NCBI GenBank assembly: GCA_964059195.1
Contig: CAXKWD010000007.1
Location: 55,279,620-55,343,619 of the forward strand
DNA: 64,000 nucleotides
Source: Ectobius pallidus
Taxonomy: Eukaryota > Arthropoda > Insecta > Blattodea > Ectobiidae
Direction of reading: 5' to 3'
Shown piece after piece: positions 1 to 11,735 of this stretch (its first letter is position 1; every line of letters starts with the position of its first letter). The position numbers and the translations under genes were made by a program. Under the pieces are notes generated by a model that saw nothing but the letters and a program-made list of their open reading frames with translations, searched no databases and was not told the origin of the DNA.

Positions 1-1657
1 TATCTCGAGGTTCAACACCCGAGGACTTGATCTACAACAAATTGTGGTGGAATGGTCCATCATGGTTGTCTGAGGACATATCATGCTGGCCAGCAAACAA
101 CGCAAAAACACTCCTGAATCATTGCCAGAAGTTAAACTGGTAGCCCACATAACCACTTGCAATCTCACTTTCCAAGCTTGGTTTTCCAAGTTTTCTTATG
201 TAAGATCTATTCGTATCATGGGTTATGTCCTAAGATTCATACATAACGCAAAACCTGCTAACCAACGTTTCAGTGGATCTTTATCTCCTGATGAGATATC
301 AAACTCGATTCACTGTTGTGTAAAGAATGTCCAGCATCAAGCATACGCTGAAGAAATAAAGTTACTATTAGCTGGAAAAGAGATTCCAAGCGCTAGTAAG
401 ATTCATAATCTTTGTCCATACTTGGATTCGAACGATATCCTACGTGTAGGCGGACGGCTGGAAAGATCCAAGCTCCCGTTCGACTCTAAACACCAAATGC
501 TACTTCCATGTAATCATGCCTTCACAAAGCATTTGATACATCATACGCATTTTTAATTGCATCACGCAGGACCACAGCTTATCATCGCTCATCTCAGAGA
601 AAGATTCTGGGTCCCCTCAATTAGAAAGGTGATAAGATCTGTCATAAGGAGATGCAACACATGCTTTCGCTTTAAGGCACAGCCCTTTCAGCAAAGGATG
701 GCTGATTTGCCTGCTGCTAGAATCATTCCAGTGTCTCCCTTTACTAATGTCAGTTTGGATTACGCTGGCCCCTATTCAATTAAATTTGGTGGTCCACGCT
801 CTAAAGTTACTATCAAAGCATACATTGCCCTCTTTGTGTGCATGTCCACCAAAGAGGTGCACTTGGAATTAGTGACTACTCTTACGTCCAAGGCATTTTT
901 AGCTGCGTTGTCCAGATTCTCAGGCCGTAGAGGCATACCTCATTCAATTACCTCGGACAACGGAACTACCTTCATTGGAGCATGTAACGACTTGAAACAG
1001 TTGACTGACTTACTCTCCTCCACTGAATTCCAAGCGATTATCAAAGACGCTACCTCACACCTAAGCCTTAACTGGCACTTCCTACCTCCTCACTCCCCTC
1101 ACATGGGCAGACTACACGAAGCTGCAGTGCGCTCAGTCAAGCATCATTTGAAGCGAATGTCTTCAACATTCATTCCCACTTATGAAGAGCTTTCGACGCT
1201 GTTGATTCAGATCGAGGCCATTCTCAATTCACGACCATTGCTCTCCCTCCATGAGGAGGCAGAAGATTTTCAATATCAGTCCCCAGGACATTTTCTTGTT
1301 GGAAAACCTCTTGTATCGCTACCTTCGCCAGACCTATCAGGAGGTTATGCTTTACGCTCTCAATGGAAAACTGTTCACAACTTCACCGCTGATTTGTGGA
1401 AAAAATGGTCTTCAGACTACCTCCATTCTCTTCAAAGGCGATCGAAGTGGAGTTCCAAAGCCCCCAATGTTTCTATTGGTACTCCAGTGCTTCTGGTTGA
1501 AGACAATGTGCCACCCCTCAAATGGATTTTAGGCATTGTCGACCAAGTCCATCCTGGATCAGATGGTTTAGTGAGAGTCGCTACCGTCAAAACCGCGACA
1601 GGTCACTATACAAGACCAATTGTCAAACTCGCTCCTCTTCCAGTAAATGAAGATTAA
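1..1657 (+). pseudogene. BEL/Pao retrotransposon pol, C-terminal half (integrase + DUF5641)
   Basis: This is the 3' part of a BEL/Pao polyprotein, cut by the window start. The first bases give a WWNGPSWL stretch typical of the segment before the integrase, in a different frame, so there is a frameshift at about 90-125. The main frame then runs 83-1657 with one in-frame TAA at 554-556, which falls inside the H2C2 zinc-binding part of the integrase (histidines just before and after it, then CNTC). The catalytic core follows with DYAGP, SDNGTTF and the glutamate in LHEAAV, fitting a D,D,E triad. The C-terminus (VLLVEDNVPPLKW, then a TRPIVKLAPLP end) fits the DUF5641 domain usual for BEL/Pao. The stop and frameshift make it non-functional. 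Family assignment is firm; the lost upstream half (gag, protease, RT) cannot be seen. Confidence 0.9.
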
Positions 1658-1684
1658 TTTAGTCATTCACATTTAATCACATGT

Positions 1685-3334
1685 ATATGGGTCATTCCAT
1701 ATGAAATCCAATTTTTAAAAAAATGGTTGCAGACCATTTTAGAAAAAAATAATTTTGTATATATGAGTTCATACATGTTTCAAGATATCAAAACAAGTTT
1801 TCAAAAAAAATCTTGTGTTCTTGGTTTCCCAGGGGTGTCCATTTTTCAATCCTGGTGTAACACATTTTTTGCGAATATAGCTGATTACGAATATTTTCAT
1901 AACTCAACAACCATAAGAGTTAGAAATTTGAATTATGAACCATTTTGTAACTATTGAAGCGTACTTTCAGAAATACTTTATTGTTTTCTTCAACACAAAA
2001 TTTTTCATATGAAAATATGAGTTTGAAATTTGGGTAAATTTTTCCAAAAAAATCACTTTTTGGACCAAATTTTATATGAGAAGGAAGTGATTGTAAACGT
2101 TCAAATTTTTGTTATGTTCAAACCTACAGTCGGTCAAATAAAAAACGTCGGGACTCGTATGCTGTTAAAATTAATGTTTTGACGCATTAGTTCACAAGTT
2201 TCCTATAAAAAACACAAAATACAGGTCATTTTCGGAACATATGAGGCCATGCGGCAGGAGGGAAAATATGAACGAGGGGAAAAAATGAACAAGCGGAAAG
2301 CGCAACACACGATATTCAACTTAATGCATTGTCATAATTCATTTTGCTTTGTGTCATTGCCACATACAAATGCTAACGTGAGAGAAAGTGTAGTTAGGGC
2401 TGTAATTGACCTGCATTTTTTCGGTCTCTGAAGCAGCGAGAAGGTTCCATATTTATGAAAGAGCAGCTCAGAAGTGGGAACTTTACTATAATGCGACCGG
2501 AAGTTTTCATAGCAAACGTTGATCTGGCCGGACGCGTATTTCGATGCTAAGATTGGTTGCAGATGCTGAGCGTAAGTTATTGATTTTGCACTACAAGTAC
2601 CGGTATTATAAAATGAAATCTTAAAAAAATGCTCCTTGAATAAACATATTCCTCGCGAATCTATCAATTATTAATATTATAAAAATTTGCAACCAAGAAT
2701 ATGGCGGATTTGAGGCATATAGCCACAGCCTTCTATACATGTTTGTTTTGGAACAAAACTGACTAAATAATCAAGAAAATACATGGATAGACAAGAGGCG
2801 TGTGTGAACCTAACCTTAAGTCTTCCTGTACATGCGCATATGCTCGTTCGTGATACTTAATCAAATACCGCCCGACGTTTTTTATTTGACCGACTGTACA
2901 TGTGATTTGTCTGTGAGGAAAAAATCATGGTCTAAAAATACATCCCTTATTTCTAAACTGGCCTCGAATATTAGCGTTTTTCAGATTTTGACTACTTTTG
3001 GGCTTAAATACCTCTGGTGGGTACCCTTAAAAAAATTGAAAACAATAAAGTATTTTTGAAAGTACGCTTCAATAGTTACAAAATGGTTCATAATTCAAAT
3101 TTCTAACTCTTATGGTTATTGAGTTATGAAAATATTCGTAATCAGCTATATTCGCAAAAAATGTGTTACACCAGGATTGAAAAATGGACACCCCTGGGAA
3201 ACCAAGAACACAAGATTTTTTTGTAAACTTGTTTTGATATCTTGAAACATGTATGAACTCATATACAAAAAATATTTTTTCCTAAAATGGTCATGCAACC
3301 ACTGTTGGATGATTTGGCATGGAATAACCCATAT
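1685..3334. mobile_element. Long-arm foldback (TIR) element inserted just after the BEL pol gene
   Basis: The two ends are long imperfect inverted repeats: about 1685-2155 pairs with 2865-3334. The outer ends read ATATGGGTCATTCC and its near-complement, and a 27-bp inner block (2126-2152 versus 2871-2897) is a perfect inverted match. The roughly 700-bp centre has only short ORFs with no recognisable protein. It lies 28 bases after the BEL stop codon, so it probably landed in the BEL 3' region. No clear target duplication beyond a GT dinucleotide is visible. It is a non-autonomous DNA element of a family I cannot name. Confidence 0.75.
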
Positions 3335-5011
3335 GTATTCATTGTTATCTTAATATTTTTTTTAGTTTTAGATTTTTGCAATTACTAATTAGCTTGCTCA
3401 TTCCACATAATCTATTTTTTATGAATGATATAAATATCATTCAGCGGGCAATTTATGTTCCATTCACAAAGCTCGCTTTTCCATTGGAAAATTCCATTTT
3501 TTGTAGGCCTAGCGTGATTACATTACATTACATTATTGAATTACATTATTTTGTAAGATTTCGACTCACGAACATTACCACAGGTGTAATGTCATGCGTA
3601 GATTATGTGTTCATCCTTATTTATTGCATATTTAGCCTAAGAGCCTGGTTTGAGCCTCTTTTATACAGGGAAGCGTGTGAAATTTAAGCCACGCCCACTT
3701 TAGTTATTTCTTTTAAACACAACATATTACTTAACCTTTGAAGTATATATTATTATATTTATGTTTTTAGGCGTTAATGGGTCGATTTAAGTCATAAATG
3801 GAATAATATTATAATATTAATTTAATTATTCAGAGATATTATTACATAAATATTCTTCGCATTCTCTTGAAACATCCAAAATTTCTTTCTCTTTGCGAGA
3901 TATCTCGATAGTTGTCTACACGCTTCGCAAGCATACCACTGTGTAGCAAGAAATTATTATATTTCGCTCTACCAAACATTCTTTAAAATACTAATTCTTA
4001 TAAGCTACTACCGTAATTATAGTTGCTTTATGTTTTAGATCTATCCTATAATTATTCATTATGCTTTAATATAGCACATGAAACCTAATTAATTTAAATT
4101 TATAAGATTTCAAACATGGGACTTTATTGGCCGTTGTGTTGTCAGCACAACTGCTCTTGGCGGTCTCATATCTAACCGACATAACACTTTTCAAGCGTCG
4201 CCTTTATGGTCGGACGTGTTTGTCCACCGCTCTAAAATTTCTGGTGAAACACCCAGAAATACAACTCACGACTTCAGGAGAAATTCTCCAAACCTCACGA
4301 CTTTGGGAGAAGTTCCCAACCATCGACGTGTTGCATTATTCAGAGGAATTATTGTGCACAGTCAAGGCGCTGCATCATCATATCAACTCACAACTATCCT
4401 ACGAAGCCTACATCTCCGAAAAGCCAATTTGTGCTAGCGAGGTGCTTCAGTCGACACTACAGCTAAGTAGCATACTTGTTTGTTAAACTGTGCAGTAAAT
4501 TGCTGACTGCGATTTACTATACGTATATGTTATTTGAATCACATCAGGTATTGAAACAAACGCCTATGCATCTGCATGTGATTCCAGTGAAATAAACTCA
4601 CAAAATCTTCAGCTTCAAACGTCATATACATTTCAAACACTTACTTCAAATTATGTTACAAGAACTATCATTTCAGTATCATAATTATTCTTACTTCATG
4701 AACATCATTGTATAATTAAATAATTAACTTCAAGACATTATCTTCAAGAACATTATCATATAATTAAATCTAACCTCAAGACCAACTTGAAGAATCTCAA
4801 GACCACAAGATCACTATTCAACTTATATAAAACTGTGTATTTTATTATCAATTTTAGCCTTCAGCTAACTAGTGTTTTGTCTCTTAGTGAAAATAAATTT
4901 TAGCATTTCTTCACCAGCAGATTTCTTGTCAATTTTAGTGTAAGAGGGAAGGGCAGGTTCCGATTAATACAGTCCACTCTCCTAACATCCTATATAATCC
5001 CTCCTCTTACA
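3335..5011 (+). repeat. BEL 3' flank with a possible 3' LTR (about 3676-5011)
   Basis: This stretch contains no convincing protein. A purine run ending at 3675 is followed by TGTGAAATTTAAGCC, and the block ends in CCTCTTACA at 5011, giving TG...CA borders and about 1.3 kb, as expected for a BEL LTR after its pol gene. An AATAAA-type signal lies near 4900. There is no second copy in the window to compare with, so the LTR borders are inferred from position and end dinucleotides only. Confidence 0.3.
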
Positions 5012-5676
5012 GTCTCAGTTGTCGCCAATTTGTAAAAGGAACAAGTAATTAATTAATTAAATTAATTAATAAGTAAATGAATTGAACAGAAAATTAAATA
5101 AGATTAAATTTATTACGCTTTCATAATATTTATTAATGATTGTCAATTAGAATGTAATAATGATGTTTAAATGAGAATAAAAGTTAATTTAACAGAGTCA
5201 TAATAATTAAGAACATGAAGTGTTGGAGATAGATAGGTTTGTTCGAGTAGTATTAAGAAGTTTACTGGAAGCAGGTAAACAGAAAAATAAGAGTAAGGCT
5301 AGGTCATACCGTGTTAATTAATTGCATTAAAAAGAAGTGTTTAAAAAATATATTACAAGACAGTGGATAAAAGTTAAAATCACCACACAACGTTTCAACT
5401 CTCCCCTGGAGTCTTCCTCAGGTGACTTTTCACACGATCATGAAGATTGAGTTTCGTCATGGCAACCATCAATAAAAATACTGTTTCTCAAATGTCTTTC
5501 TTTCCAGTTCTTTGGAATGTCAAACATTCCTTCCTCTATGCATTCTGCTGGTGGCTGGGGAATTTTTAACACTGGAACTTTCCTTTTCAGTCTCCTCATT
5601 ACATCCAGCCATTCGTCCCCTATATCACCATCATACCTATTTAAACACATCCCCTGGTTGCCGTTTATGGACCATG

Positions 5677-5733
<57 letters not shown>

Positions 5734-5925
5734 AAACACTTATTTTTATTGGATTTGTATCAGTGGAAATTTGGGACCGATATGGATGTTTAATTAATTG
5801 CAATTATGAAAAATAAATAAATGTTCGCGAACGGTAACAATAGATTTAAAGGAAATATCGATTAAAGAAACTATCGATAAGGCAGCAGCTGAGAATGTGA
5901 TCGAAGATCTAATGTGAGACCAACC
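5012..5925. other. AT-rich interval without a recognised gene
   Basis: Most of this is AT-rich sequence. A minus-strand ORF at 5438-5650 (70 codons, acidic and proline-rich, with KIPQPP and IPKNWKERHLR) continues upstream in frame towards the microsatellite. I do not recognise it, and it may be a decayed exon or transposon fragment. A sequence near 5018-5030 reads as TGGCGAC on the minus strand, like a retroviral primer-binding site, but no LTR partner supports it. Confidence 0.3.
5681..5730. repeat. (AT)25 microsatellite
   Basis: A perfect run of about 25 AT units. The ORFs that cross it, reading as alternating Ile-Tyr, are artefacts of the repeat. Confidence 0.95.
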
Positions 5926-5929
5926 CATA

Positions 5930-7235
5930 CTGGACCACATAATTAATGAAAATCCACAGATTAAGTAGAGATTTTTATGTTTTACCGAAAGAGAGAGTAA
6001 ACGTTATAACAAGGTTAATTGTTATTTATGTAATAAGGTAGGGCATACAGCAAAGGAATGCAGAAGCCCTACTAAGTGCATAACTTCTCACAAGTTAGGG
6101 CACATGGCAAAGGATTGCAGAGAGGGAGTCGCGACCTGAATCTGGCAATGGATTGCGATAAAGAGAGAGTAAATAGGCCTATAAAAGAGAAATTTCCCCA
6201 GGGAAGGAAGGCAGACTTGCGGGAGAGGAGTCTTGCGAAAGAGTATGCAGAAATGCATGAATCCTGGGTCTCAACGGAACGTAGATCCCAGATGGCTGTG
6301 AATATTGGAAGTCACAAGCGCAAAGGATTGTAGAGGTGCGGGAGTCATGAACCCGACTCTGGCAATGTATTGCAAAAGAGAAAGAGCCACCAGGGAAACC
6401 GACAGAAAAGTTTGACCGAGTAGTCTAGCGGAAAATTGGGACTACAGAAATAAAGAAAATCCATTCAATTCATGCAACATCCGAGGATTTGCATGAAGCA
6501 GTTGGATTAGTGTTGCAGAGGGAAAGCGATGTAGAGAATCAGTTTTGCTTGACAGAAAGCGAGTTGTGCTTGAGAGTAAGCTACGTAGAGTTAAAGTTTG
6601 CTTGAAAGAAAAACCCGTTAAAAGTACTTATAAAATCAATGGCCAGAATCAATTATAAATAAATCTGTAACGAGTAAAAGGGTTACAGTACTAGGAAGTC
6701 TAAACCGTGAATTAAATGAGGAAGTCAATCAATTACATTTTATGAAACGAAACTGTAGGCGATCAGATCAATTTGTAATAATGTTAGGGGGAAAACAGAG
6801 TAAAATAAATGGAGGTAAAAGTTTTTAAGTCCAACCAGTGTATGAATAAGGGATAAGGTAACAGCAGATTTACAGCTTGTTATATCAGAAGAAATAACAT
6901 ATTGTCAGTTACATAATTATGTTAAGCCTTGAGATTAATAGTTCTGTCACATTCAGTTGGAGTGACATTTTGTAAAGAAAATAATATTTGTTGTGTAATT
7001 ATTAACTTAAATGCTAAGGTTATGTTCATTGAAAATATTCCACAATTAGAAAGGCGTTATTTTAAAGGAAATAAAATAAGAAGAGATGACAAGACAAGAT
7101 GTTGAGGAATGTGCTGAATTAAGGTACTAAAGAAATTTGTTTAGATTGAATGATAATGTTGTGATTACTTGAGATCATTTAACAGAAATTAAGGAAGTTA
7201 AGTAGTATAATGTTTTATATTAGCAATTTATTAAG
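5930..7235 (+). pseudogene. Decayed Gypsy-like gag/protease region (left piece of an old Gypsy element)
   Basis: Positions 5985-6120 encode two adjacent nucleocapsid-type zinc knuckles: CYLCNKVGHTAKEC is an intact CX2CX4HX4C motif, and a second, partly decayed one ends GHMAKDC. A block of about 65 bp around 6107-6170 recurs with changes at 6321-6386, an internal duplication of the knuckle region. Around 6940-7100 a readable stretch ends in ENIPQLERRYFKGNK, in the place where the protease and its linker would be. Many stops and frameshifts break the reading. The matching RT/RNase H end of a Gypsy element appears at 25.2-25.6 kb on the same strand, so I infer one old element split by the R2-type insertion. 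Confidence 0.6.
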
Positions 7236-7443
7236 TTAGACCAATTGTAATAAAATAAAATAAAATAATAATAAAATTATTAATAAAGAGAATACGTTTT
7301 ATTGAACAAAATGAGCTGCTTGCTTCAAGCAAGTTGGCATAGACACAGCATACCAATCAATCACTTTTGACAATAGTTCAAATGATGGTAAAAAATGGGT
7401 AACATATAAACAATAGTTTAAATAAAACATCTAAACAATTTTA

Positions 7444-8385
7444 CTACATATTCTTATATATGTGGTGGTGCAATATGCCCACTGAGTCAGCAATGATGTT
7501 TTCTGTCATCTGATTTAAGGATGATAAGTCCAGTCCCAGCTTCCTAAGTACGTCAGCAACCGATCGGTATACAGTACCTCTTGCTCCAAATAAAAGTCCA
7601 TGGACAGTAAAATGCCGATCACCAAAATTCCTCCTATATTTCTCTTTAAAGAAAGGAATACAGCTTTCATATATATCCTTTTTTTCACGGTCTACGTTGT
7701 TTGCTTGGTCGGCAGCATTATTTTCATACCTTATTGTGGGGTCAAGGATGTAAGCTTCATGTGATCCTTTCTTAAAAGCCACGATGTCGGCAAAGCGATT
7801 GGATCCTGTCCCATCAATAGCATGGACTTCGTATCCATGTTTTGTTAGCATGGTGGTAAGTACATGCTTCAACTTGTGGTGCCTCTGGGTAATCAGGAGA
7901 GAATTAAAGGGACAAGATCCGAGCACATGGCCTGGTGTTTCAGTCTGCTTTGCACATCTGCGACAAAGGGATGTCCCATTCGATTCACTATGATTTCCAG
8001 GAACTCCTTTCAAGTTGGCATAATTGATATTTAATTTCAAGAGGGCCGTCCATTCTGAAGAAGTGAGCTTAACTTTCTCCGCCATAAAGTTGTTAGTGGC
8101 TGTATATTCCTTAAAATGAGATACGCCGATACCTTGCCATGACATTGATGACCATTCCTCGAATGATTTCAACCTCAAAACTCTTCTAAGTTGCCGAGAG
8201 CTCATTTGAGTATTACTCGTATCCAGTGGACTCAGCCTTGCCAAGCTCTGCTGAATCTCATCATCATAATTAAATACCAGGAGGAAGCGGGGATCGTCAC
8301 AATTGGTCAACTTTTTAGCAACAGAAATATGTTGCAACAGGGCTTCCCATTGACAATTAATCAGCCCTAGTCCACGTAGCCCCCC
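7444..8385 (-). pseudogene. R2-type element: CCHC knuckle and restriction-like endonuclease domain
   Basis: This is the C-terminal part of the R2-type protein, separated from its RT by the LINE at 8.39-11.73 kb. The order is typical: a thumb/linker beginning GLRGLGLIN, a CX2CX7HX4C knuckle (CRRCAKQTETPGHVLGSC), then the endonuclease residues RFADIVAF and ILDPTIRYE, matching the R...PD...D pattern, and a C-terminal helical segment. It ends at a normal stop at 7444. The first part of the open frame (8386-8445) is antisense LINE sequence, not R2 protein. In an intact element this domain nicks the DNA target for target-primed reverse transcription. Confidence 0.88.
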
Positions 8386-8717
8386 AAAATCCAACCTCAG
8401 TGTCCCTGTCGCGGGGGGTGGGCAACGACGAGTAGGGGAATGCATGTTGGGGTGATGTACGGTGGGAACTAGTTCCCGGGACCGCTACGGTAGCCGAGAA
8501 GGCCCAACATGAACCCTGAAAAGTTCGGCGAATGAGGCAATGGTTGCAGTTGAAGCGTCTGACCCAGAGTGGGCGGCTTCAATCAAGTCATCAAGGGCAG
8601 GTCAGGCTCTTAAGCTGTGGTGGAAGCAACTGACCTAGGGGAAGGAAACCCCAAAATCAAATTACCTGGTCCTCCAGGTTGGGGGTTGGGCGTAGGGCCA
8701 ACAACCCTACACTGTAA

Positions 8718-11705
8718 AAAAATTTTAACGTTCAGAAAGCCAAACTAGAGATAGCCGGACGGATTACTGGTAAACGACCCAAGCACTACAATGGACATGA
8801 ACTAAAGATAGCTACCTGGAATGTGAGAACCATGATGGAAAGTGGAGTTTTGAGGAACTTGAAAGAGATAATGAACCAATATAAAATTGGGATACTTGCT
8901 ATACAAGAAATGAGATGGAAAGGGGAAGGAATGTTGACATCCGGCAATTTTACTGTATTTTATAAGGGAGGACAACAGAATATGTTTGGCACAGGTTTTA
9001 TTGTAAATAATGAGCTTAAAAGCTGTATTTTAAACTTTGATGGTTTTAATGAAATAATCAGTTGGATAAGACTGAAAGGACACTTTTTTAACACCACTAT
9101 TATTAATGCCCACGCCCCAACCGAGGACAAGGAAGCAGAAATAAAAGATATATTTTATGATACATTGGACACAGTATACAATAGAATAGCTGGGAATGAT
9201 GTCAAAATCTTGTTAGGAGATCTGAATGCCAAGGTTGGAAGAGAAATTGAGAACCAGAAAATAACGGGGAAACACAGTTTGCACGGAAAGAGTAACGATA
9301 ATGGCACTAGACTAATAGAGTTTGCTAAAGAGAAAAATCTTGTCATTAAAAGCACTATGTTACAGAAGAAAGAGATACATAAACAAACCTGGATCTCACC
9401 TGATGGTTTAACAAGGAATCAGATAGATCATGTACTGATCGAAAAAAGACATGCAACAGATATCAGAGATGTGAAGAGTAGGAGAGGTGCGGACTGCGAC
9501 TCAGACCATATAATGGTACTTATCCATTATAAACAAAAGATAAGGAAAGAAAGATTCACTAAAGGGAATAAGAAAATTCAATTTCAGAATAATAAATTGA
9601 AAATAAAAGAAACGGCTAATCTTTATGTCAAAGAAATGGAGGGGAGATGGTCAGAACAAAGAGAAGCAAGAGAGGAAGAAGAAGGTATAGAAGATCAATG
9701 GAATGATATTAGAAGAGCGATAATAGAATCTGCACACAAAGTACTTGGGAAGAAAGAAAATAGCAAAACTAAAGACTGGTATAATGAACTATGTGAAAAC
9801 AAGATTAAAGAAAGGAACAATGCAAGAATAATCTGGTTACAGAAGAAAACTAGAGCCAGTAGAGAAAACTTTAGAAGGAAAAGACAAGAAGCAAAAATAA
9901 CATGTAGAAGTGCCAAGCGGGAATATATGAGAAGTATGATAACAGAACTTGACGAATGGGATGGAAATGAAACAAGAAAATTTTATGGAAGAGTCAAGAG
10001 CTTTAAGAGAGGTTACCAACCGAGGACAGACCTATGCAGAGACAAAAATGGGAATCTGCTAGGGGGTAAAGAAGAAATAAAAAGCAGATGGAGAGAGTAT
10101 TTTAGAGAATTACTAACAGACACGGAGGGGAGAGATGAGATAATTACAATACCTCAGTATGCAGGGGAACAACAGTTTATACCCAAAGAGAGCGAAATAG
10201 TCAGTATCATTAAGGCTCTAAAAAACAATAAAGCACCAGGGGAGACCGGCATCACGGCTGAATTATTAAAGAATGGAGGAAAGGCATTGGAACTCAAGAT
10301 AGTTAAACTTATCCAAAGGGTATGGACGGAAGAAAGAATGCCTAGAGACTGGGGAAATATTATCTTCCAACCTATCCACAAGAAGGGAGATAAGACCATA
10401 TGTGAGAACTACAGAGGAATAGCACTACTGGAAGTAGTGTATAAAATTTTCTCTAGAACAGTCGCTGATAGAATGACAAAAATAATGGAAAATACGGTAG
10501 GTGAATACCAAGGAGGATTCAGAAAAGGAAAATCTACTGATGGTCATATATTCATGCTAAAAACAATTATGGAAAAGTGCTATGAATTTAACATTGACCT
10601 CCACCTGCTATTTATCGATTTTAAACAGGCATACGATAGCATTGATAGGAAGGCTCTAATAGAAACCCTCATTGAACTGTATGTACCTAGGAAATTGGTC
10701 AGATTAGTACAGATGACCCTAACAGACAACAAAGGGAAAGTTAACATCAAAGGTGAGACCACAGAAGAATTTGATATTAATAAAGGGGTCAAACAAGGAG
10801 ACTCACTCTCAACAATATTATTTAATATTGTACTGGAGAAAGTGATTAGAGGCATTGACATTAACCCAGGTGGGACTATCTACAATAGAATGGTTCAAAT
10901 TTTTGCCTATGCAGATGATATTGTGATTGTTAGTAGATCGGTACAAGAACTGAAAAACTGCTTCCTCCAACTATCAACCGAAGGAAGAATTGTTGGATTA
11001 AAAGTTAACGAAGAGAAAACTAAATATATGATCTGCACTAGAGACAAAGATAAATGGATCTCTACCGATATTATCCAAATAGGACAACACAGATTTGAAA
11101 GAGTGGATAAGTTTAAATATCTGGGCTCCTTGGTCACCGAACATAATAAAACATTGGAAGAAATACAGAGAAGAATTAAAGAGGGCAATAATTGCTACTG
11201 GTCCCTACATAAGCTGATGAAATCTAAAGATTTGTCCAGCAATGCTAAAGTCAAAATATACAGGTCCATAATAAGACCTGTGGTGATGTATTCTGCAGTA
11301 ACTTGGTGTTTGCTTAGGGGTGATGAAAGGAAAATTGCTGCCTGGGAGAGGAAAATTTTAAGACGCATTTATGGTCCGAAACTGGAAGGAGGTATCTGGA
11401 GAGTCAGAAATAACAGAGAATTGTACGAGAGATATGGAAAACCACAAATCATAGGCGAAATCAAGAGTGCCAGACTTAGGTGGGCAGGTCATGTAGAAAG
11501 GAGTGAAAATACATCACTGCTAAAAAGAATATATATTGGGAAGCCAGGTGGCAAAAGGCGTGTCGGTAAACCCAGAAAGAAATGGTTGGAAGACGTGGAA
11601 GAAGACATCCAGGAGCTGGGAATAAGATGCTGGAGGAGGAAAACACAAGACAGACAAGAATGGAAATCAATAGTGCGGCAGGCTCTGGTCCTAGAAGGAC
11701 CGTAA
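8718..11705 (+). CDS. LINE polyprotein: AP endonuclease + reverse transcriptase, intact
   Basis: This frame is open without a stop for about 995 codons. The endonuclease comes first: TWNVR near the start, AIQEMRW, then GDLNAKVG and a closing SDH. The reverse transcriptase follows, with FIDFKQAYDS, the GVKQGDSLS turn and the catalytic AYADDIVI. After the thumb come RWAGHVERSE and a basic tail (GKPRKKWLEDVEED) of a type common in RTE/L2-like arthropod LINEs; I do not fix the clade. No AUG precedes the TWNVR motif in frame (a GTG lies at 8823 and the first ATG at 8832, inside the endonuclease core), so translation would need a non-AUG start. Protein acts at the target DNA: the endonuclease nicks, the RT copies the RNA in place. 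It could be active or recently so. Confidence 0.88.
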   Translation, partial: KNFNVQKAKLEIAGRITGKRPKHYNGHELKIATWNVRTMMESGVLRNLKEIMNQYKIGILAIQEMRWKGEGMLTSGNFTVFYKGGQQNMFGTGFIVNNELKSCILNFDGFNEIISWIRLKGHFFNTTIINAHAPTEDKEAEIKDIFYDTLDTVYNRIAGNDVKILLGDLNAKVGREIENQKITGKHSLHGKSNDNGTRLIEFAKEKNLVIKSTMLQKKEIHKQTWISPDGLTRNQIDHVLIEKRHATDIRDVKSRRGADCDSDHIMVLIHYKQKIRKERFTKGNKKIQFQNNKLKIKETANLYVKEMEGRWSEQREAREEEEGIEDQWNDIRRAIIESAHKVLGKKENSKTKDWYNELCENKIKERNNARIIWLQKKTRASRENFRRKRQEAKITCRSAKREYMRSMITELDEWDGNETRKFYGRVKSFKRGYQPRTDLCRDKNGNLLGGKEEIKSRWREYFRELLTDTEGRDEIITIPQYAGEQQFIPKESEIVSIIKALKNNKAPGETGITAELLKNGGKALELKIVKLIQRVWTEERMPRDWGNIIFQPIHKKGDKTICENYRGIALLEVVYKIFSRTVADRMTKIMENTVGEYQGGFRKGKSTDGHIFMLKTIMEKCYEFNIDLHLLFIDFKQAYDSIDRKALIETLIELYVPRKLVRLVQMTLTDNKGKVNIKGETTEEFDINKGVKQGDSLSTILFNIVLEKVIRGIDINPGGTIYNRMVQIFAYADDIVIVSRSVQELKNCFLQLSTEGRIVGLKVNEEKTKYMICTRDKDKWISTDIIQIGQHRFERVDKFKYLGSLVTEHNKTLEEIQRRIKEGNNCYWSLHKLMKSKDLSSNAKVKIYRSIIRPVVMYSAVTWCLLRGDERKIAAWERKILRRIYGPKLEGGIWRVRNNRELYERYGKPQIIGEIKSARLRWAGHVERSENTSLLKRIYIGKPGGKRRVGKPRKKWLEDVEEDIQELGIRCWRRKTQDRQEWKSIVRQALVLEGP

Positions 11706-11712
11706 TGCCAGA

Positions 11713-11732
11713 GTAGTAGTAGTAGTAGTAGT
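11713..11732 (+). repeat. (TAG)n 3' tail of the LINE
   Basis: About seven TAG/GTA units directly follow the LINE stop codon and abut R2-type coding sequence. This kind of short-repeat tail, rather than poly(A), is used by several LINE clades and marks the 3' end of the insertion. Confidence 0.85.
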
Positions 11733-11735
11733 ACT

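Larger units (their letters stand above)
8386..11735 (+). mobile_element. Full-length APE-type LINE inserted in the R2-type gene
   Basis: The element runs opposite to its host gene. It starts with a GC-richer 5' UTR (about 8386-8717), carries a single long ORF, and ends in a short (TAG)n tail at 11713-11732. Host coding sequence resumes on both sides: GLRGLGLIN to the left and the minus-strand APRKLHG to the right. The exact junction bases are uncertain by a few nucleotides because of a G/C run on the left. It lacks 5' truncation, unusual for LINE copies, and suggests a young insertion. Confidence 0.88.

Noticed and set aside
4127..4486. 119-codon frame in the possible BEL LTR
   Set aside because: No domain, no codon pattern, and it lies inside a probable LTR.
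5018..5035. Minus-strand primer-binding site (TGGCGAC)
   Set aside because: No LTR on the expected side and the nearby Gypsy remnant runs on the other strand.
5512..5793. Open frames with Ile-Tyr runs
   Set aside because: Produced by the (AT)n microsatellite.
8386..8445. N-terminal start of the minus-strand endonuclease frame (CPPP-rich)
   Set aside because: It lies in the 5' end of the inserted LINE, not in R2-type protein.
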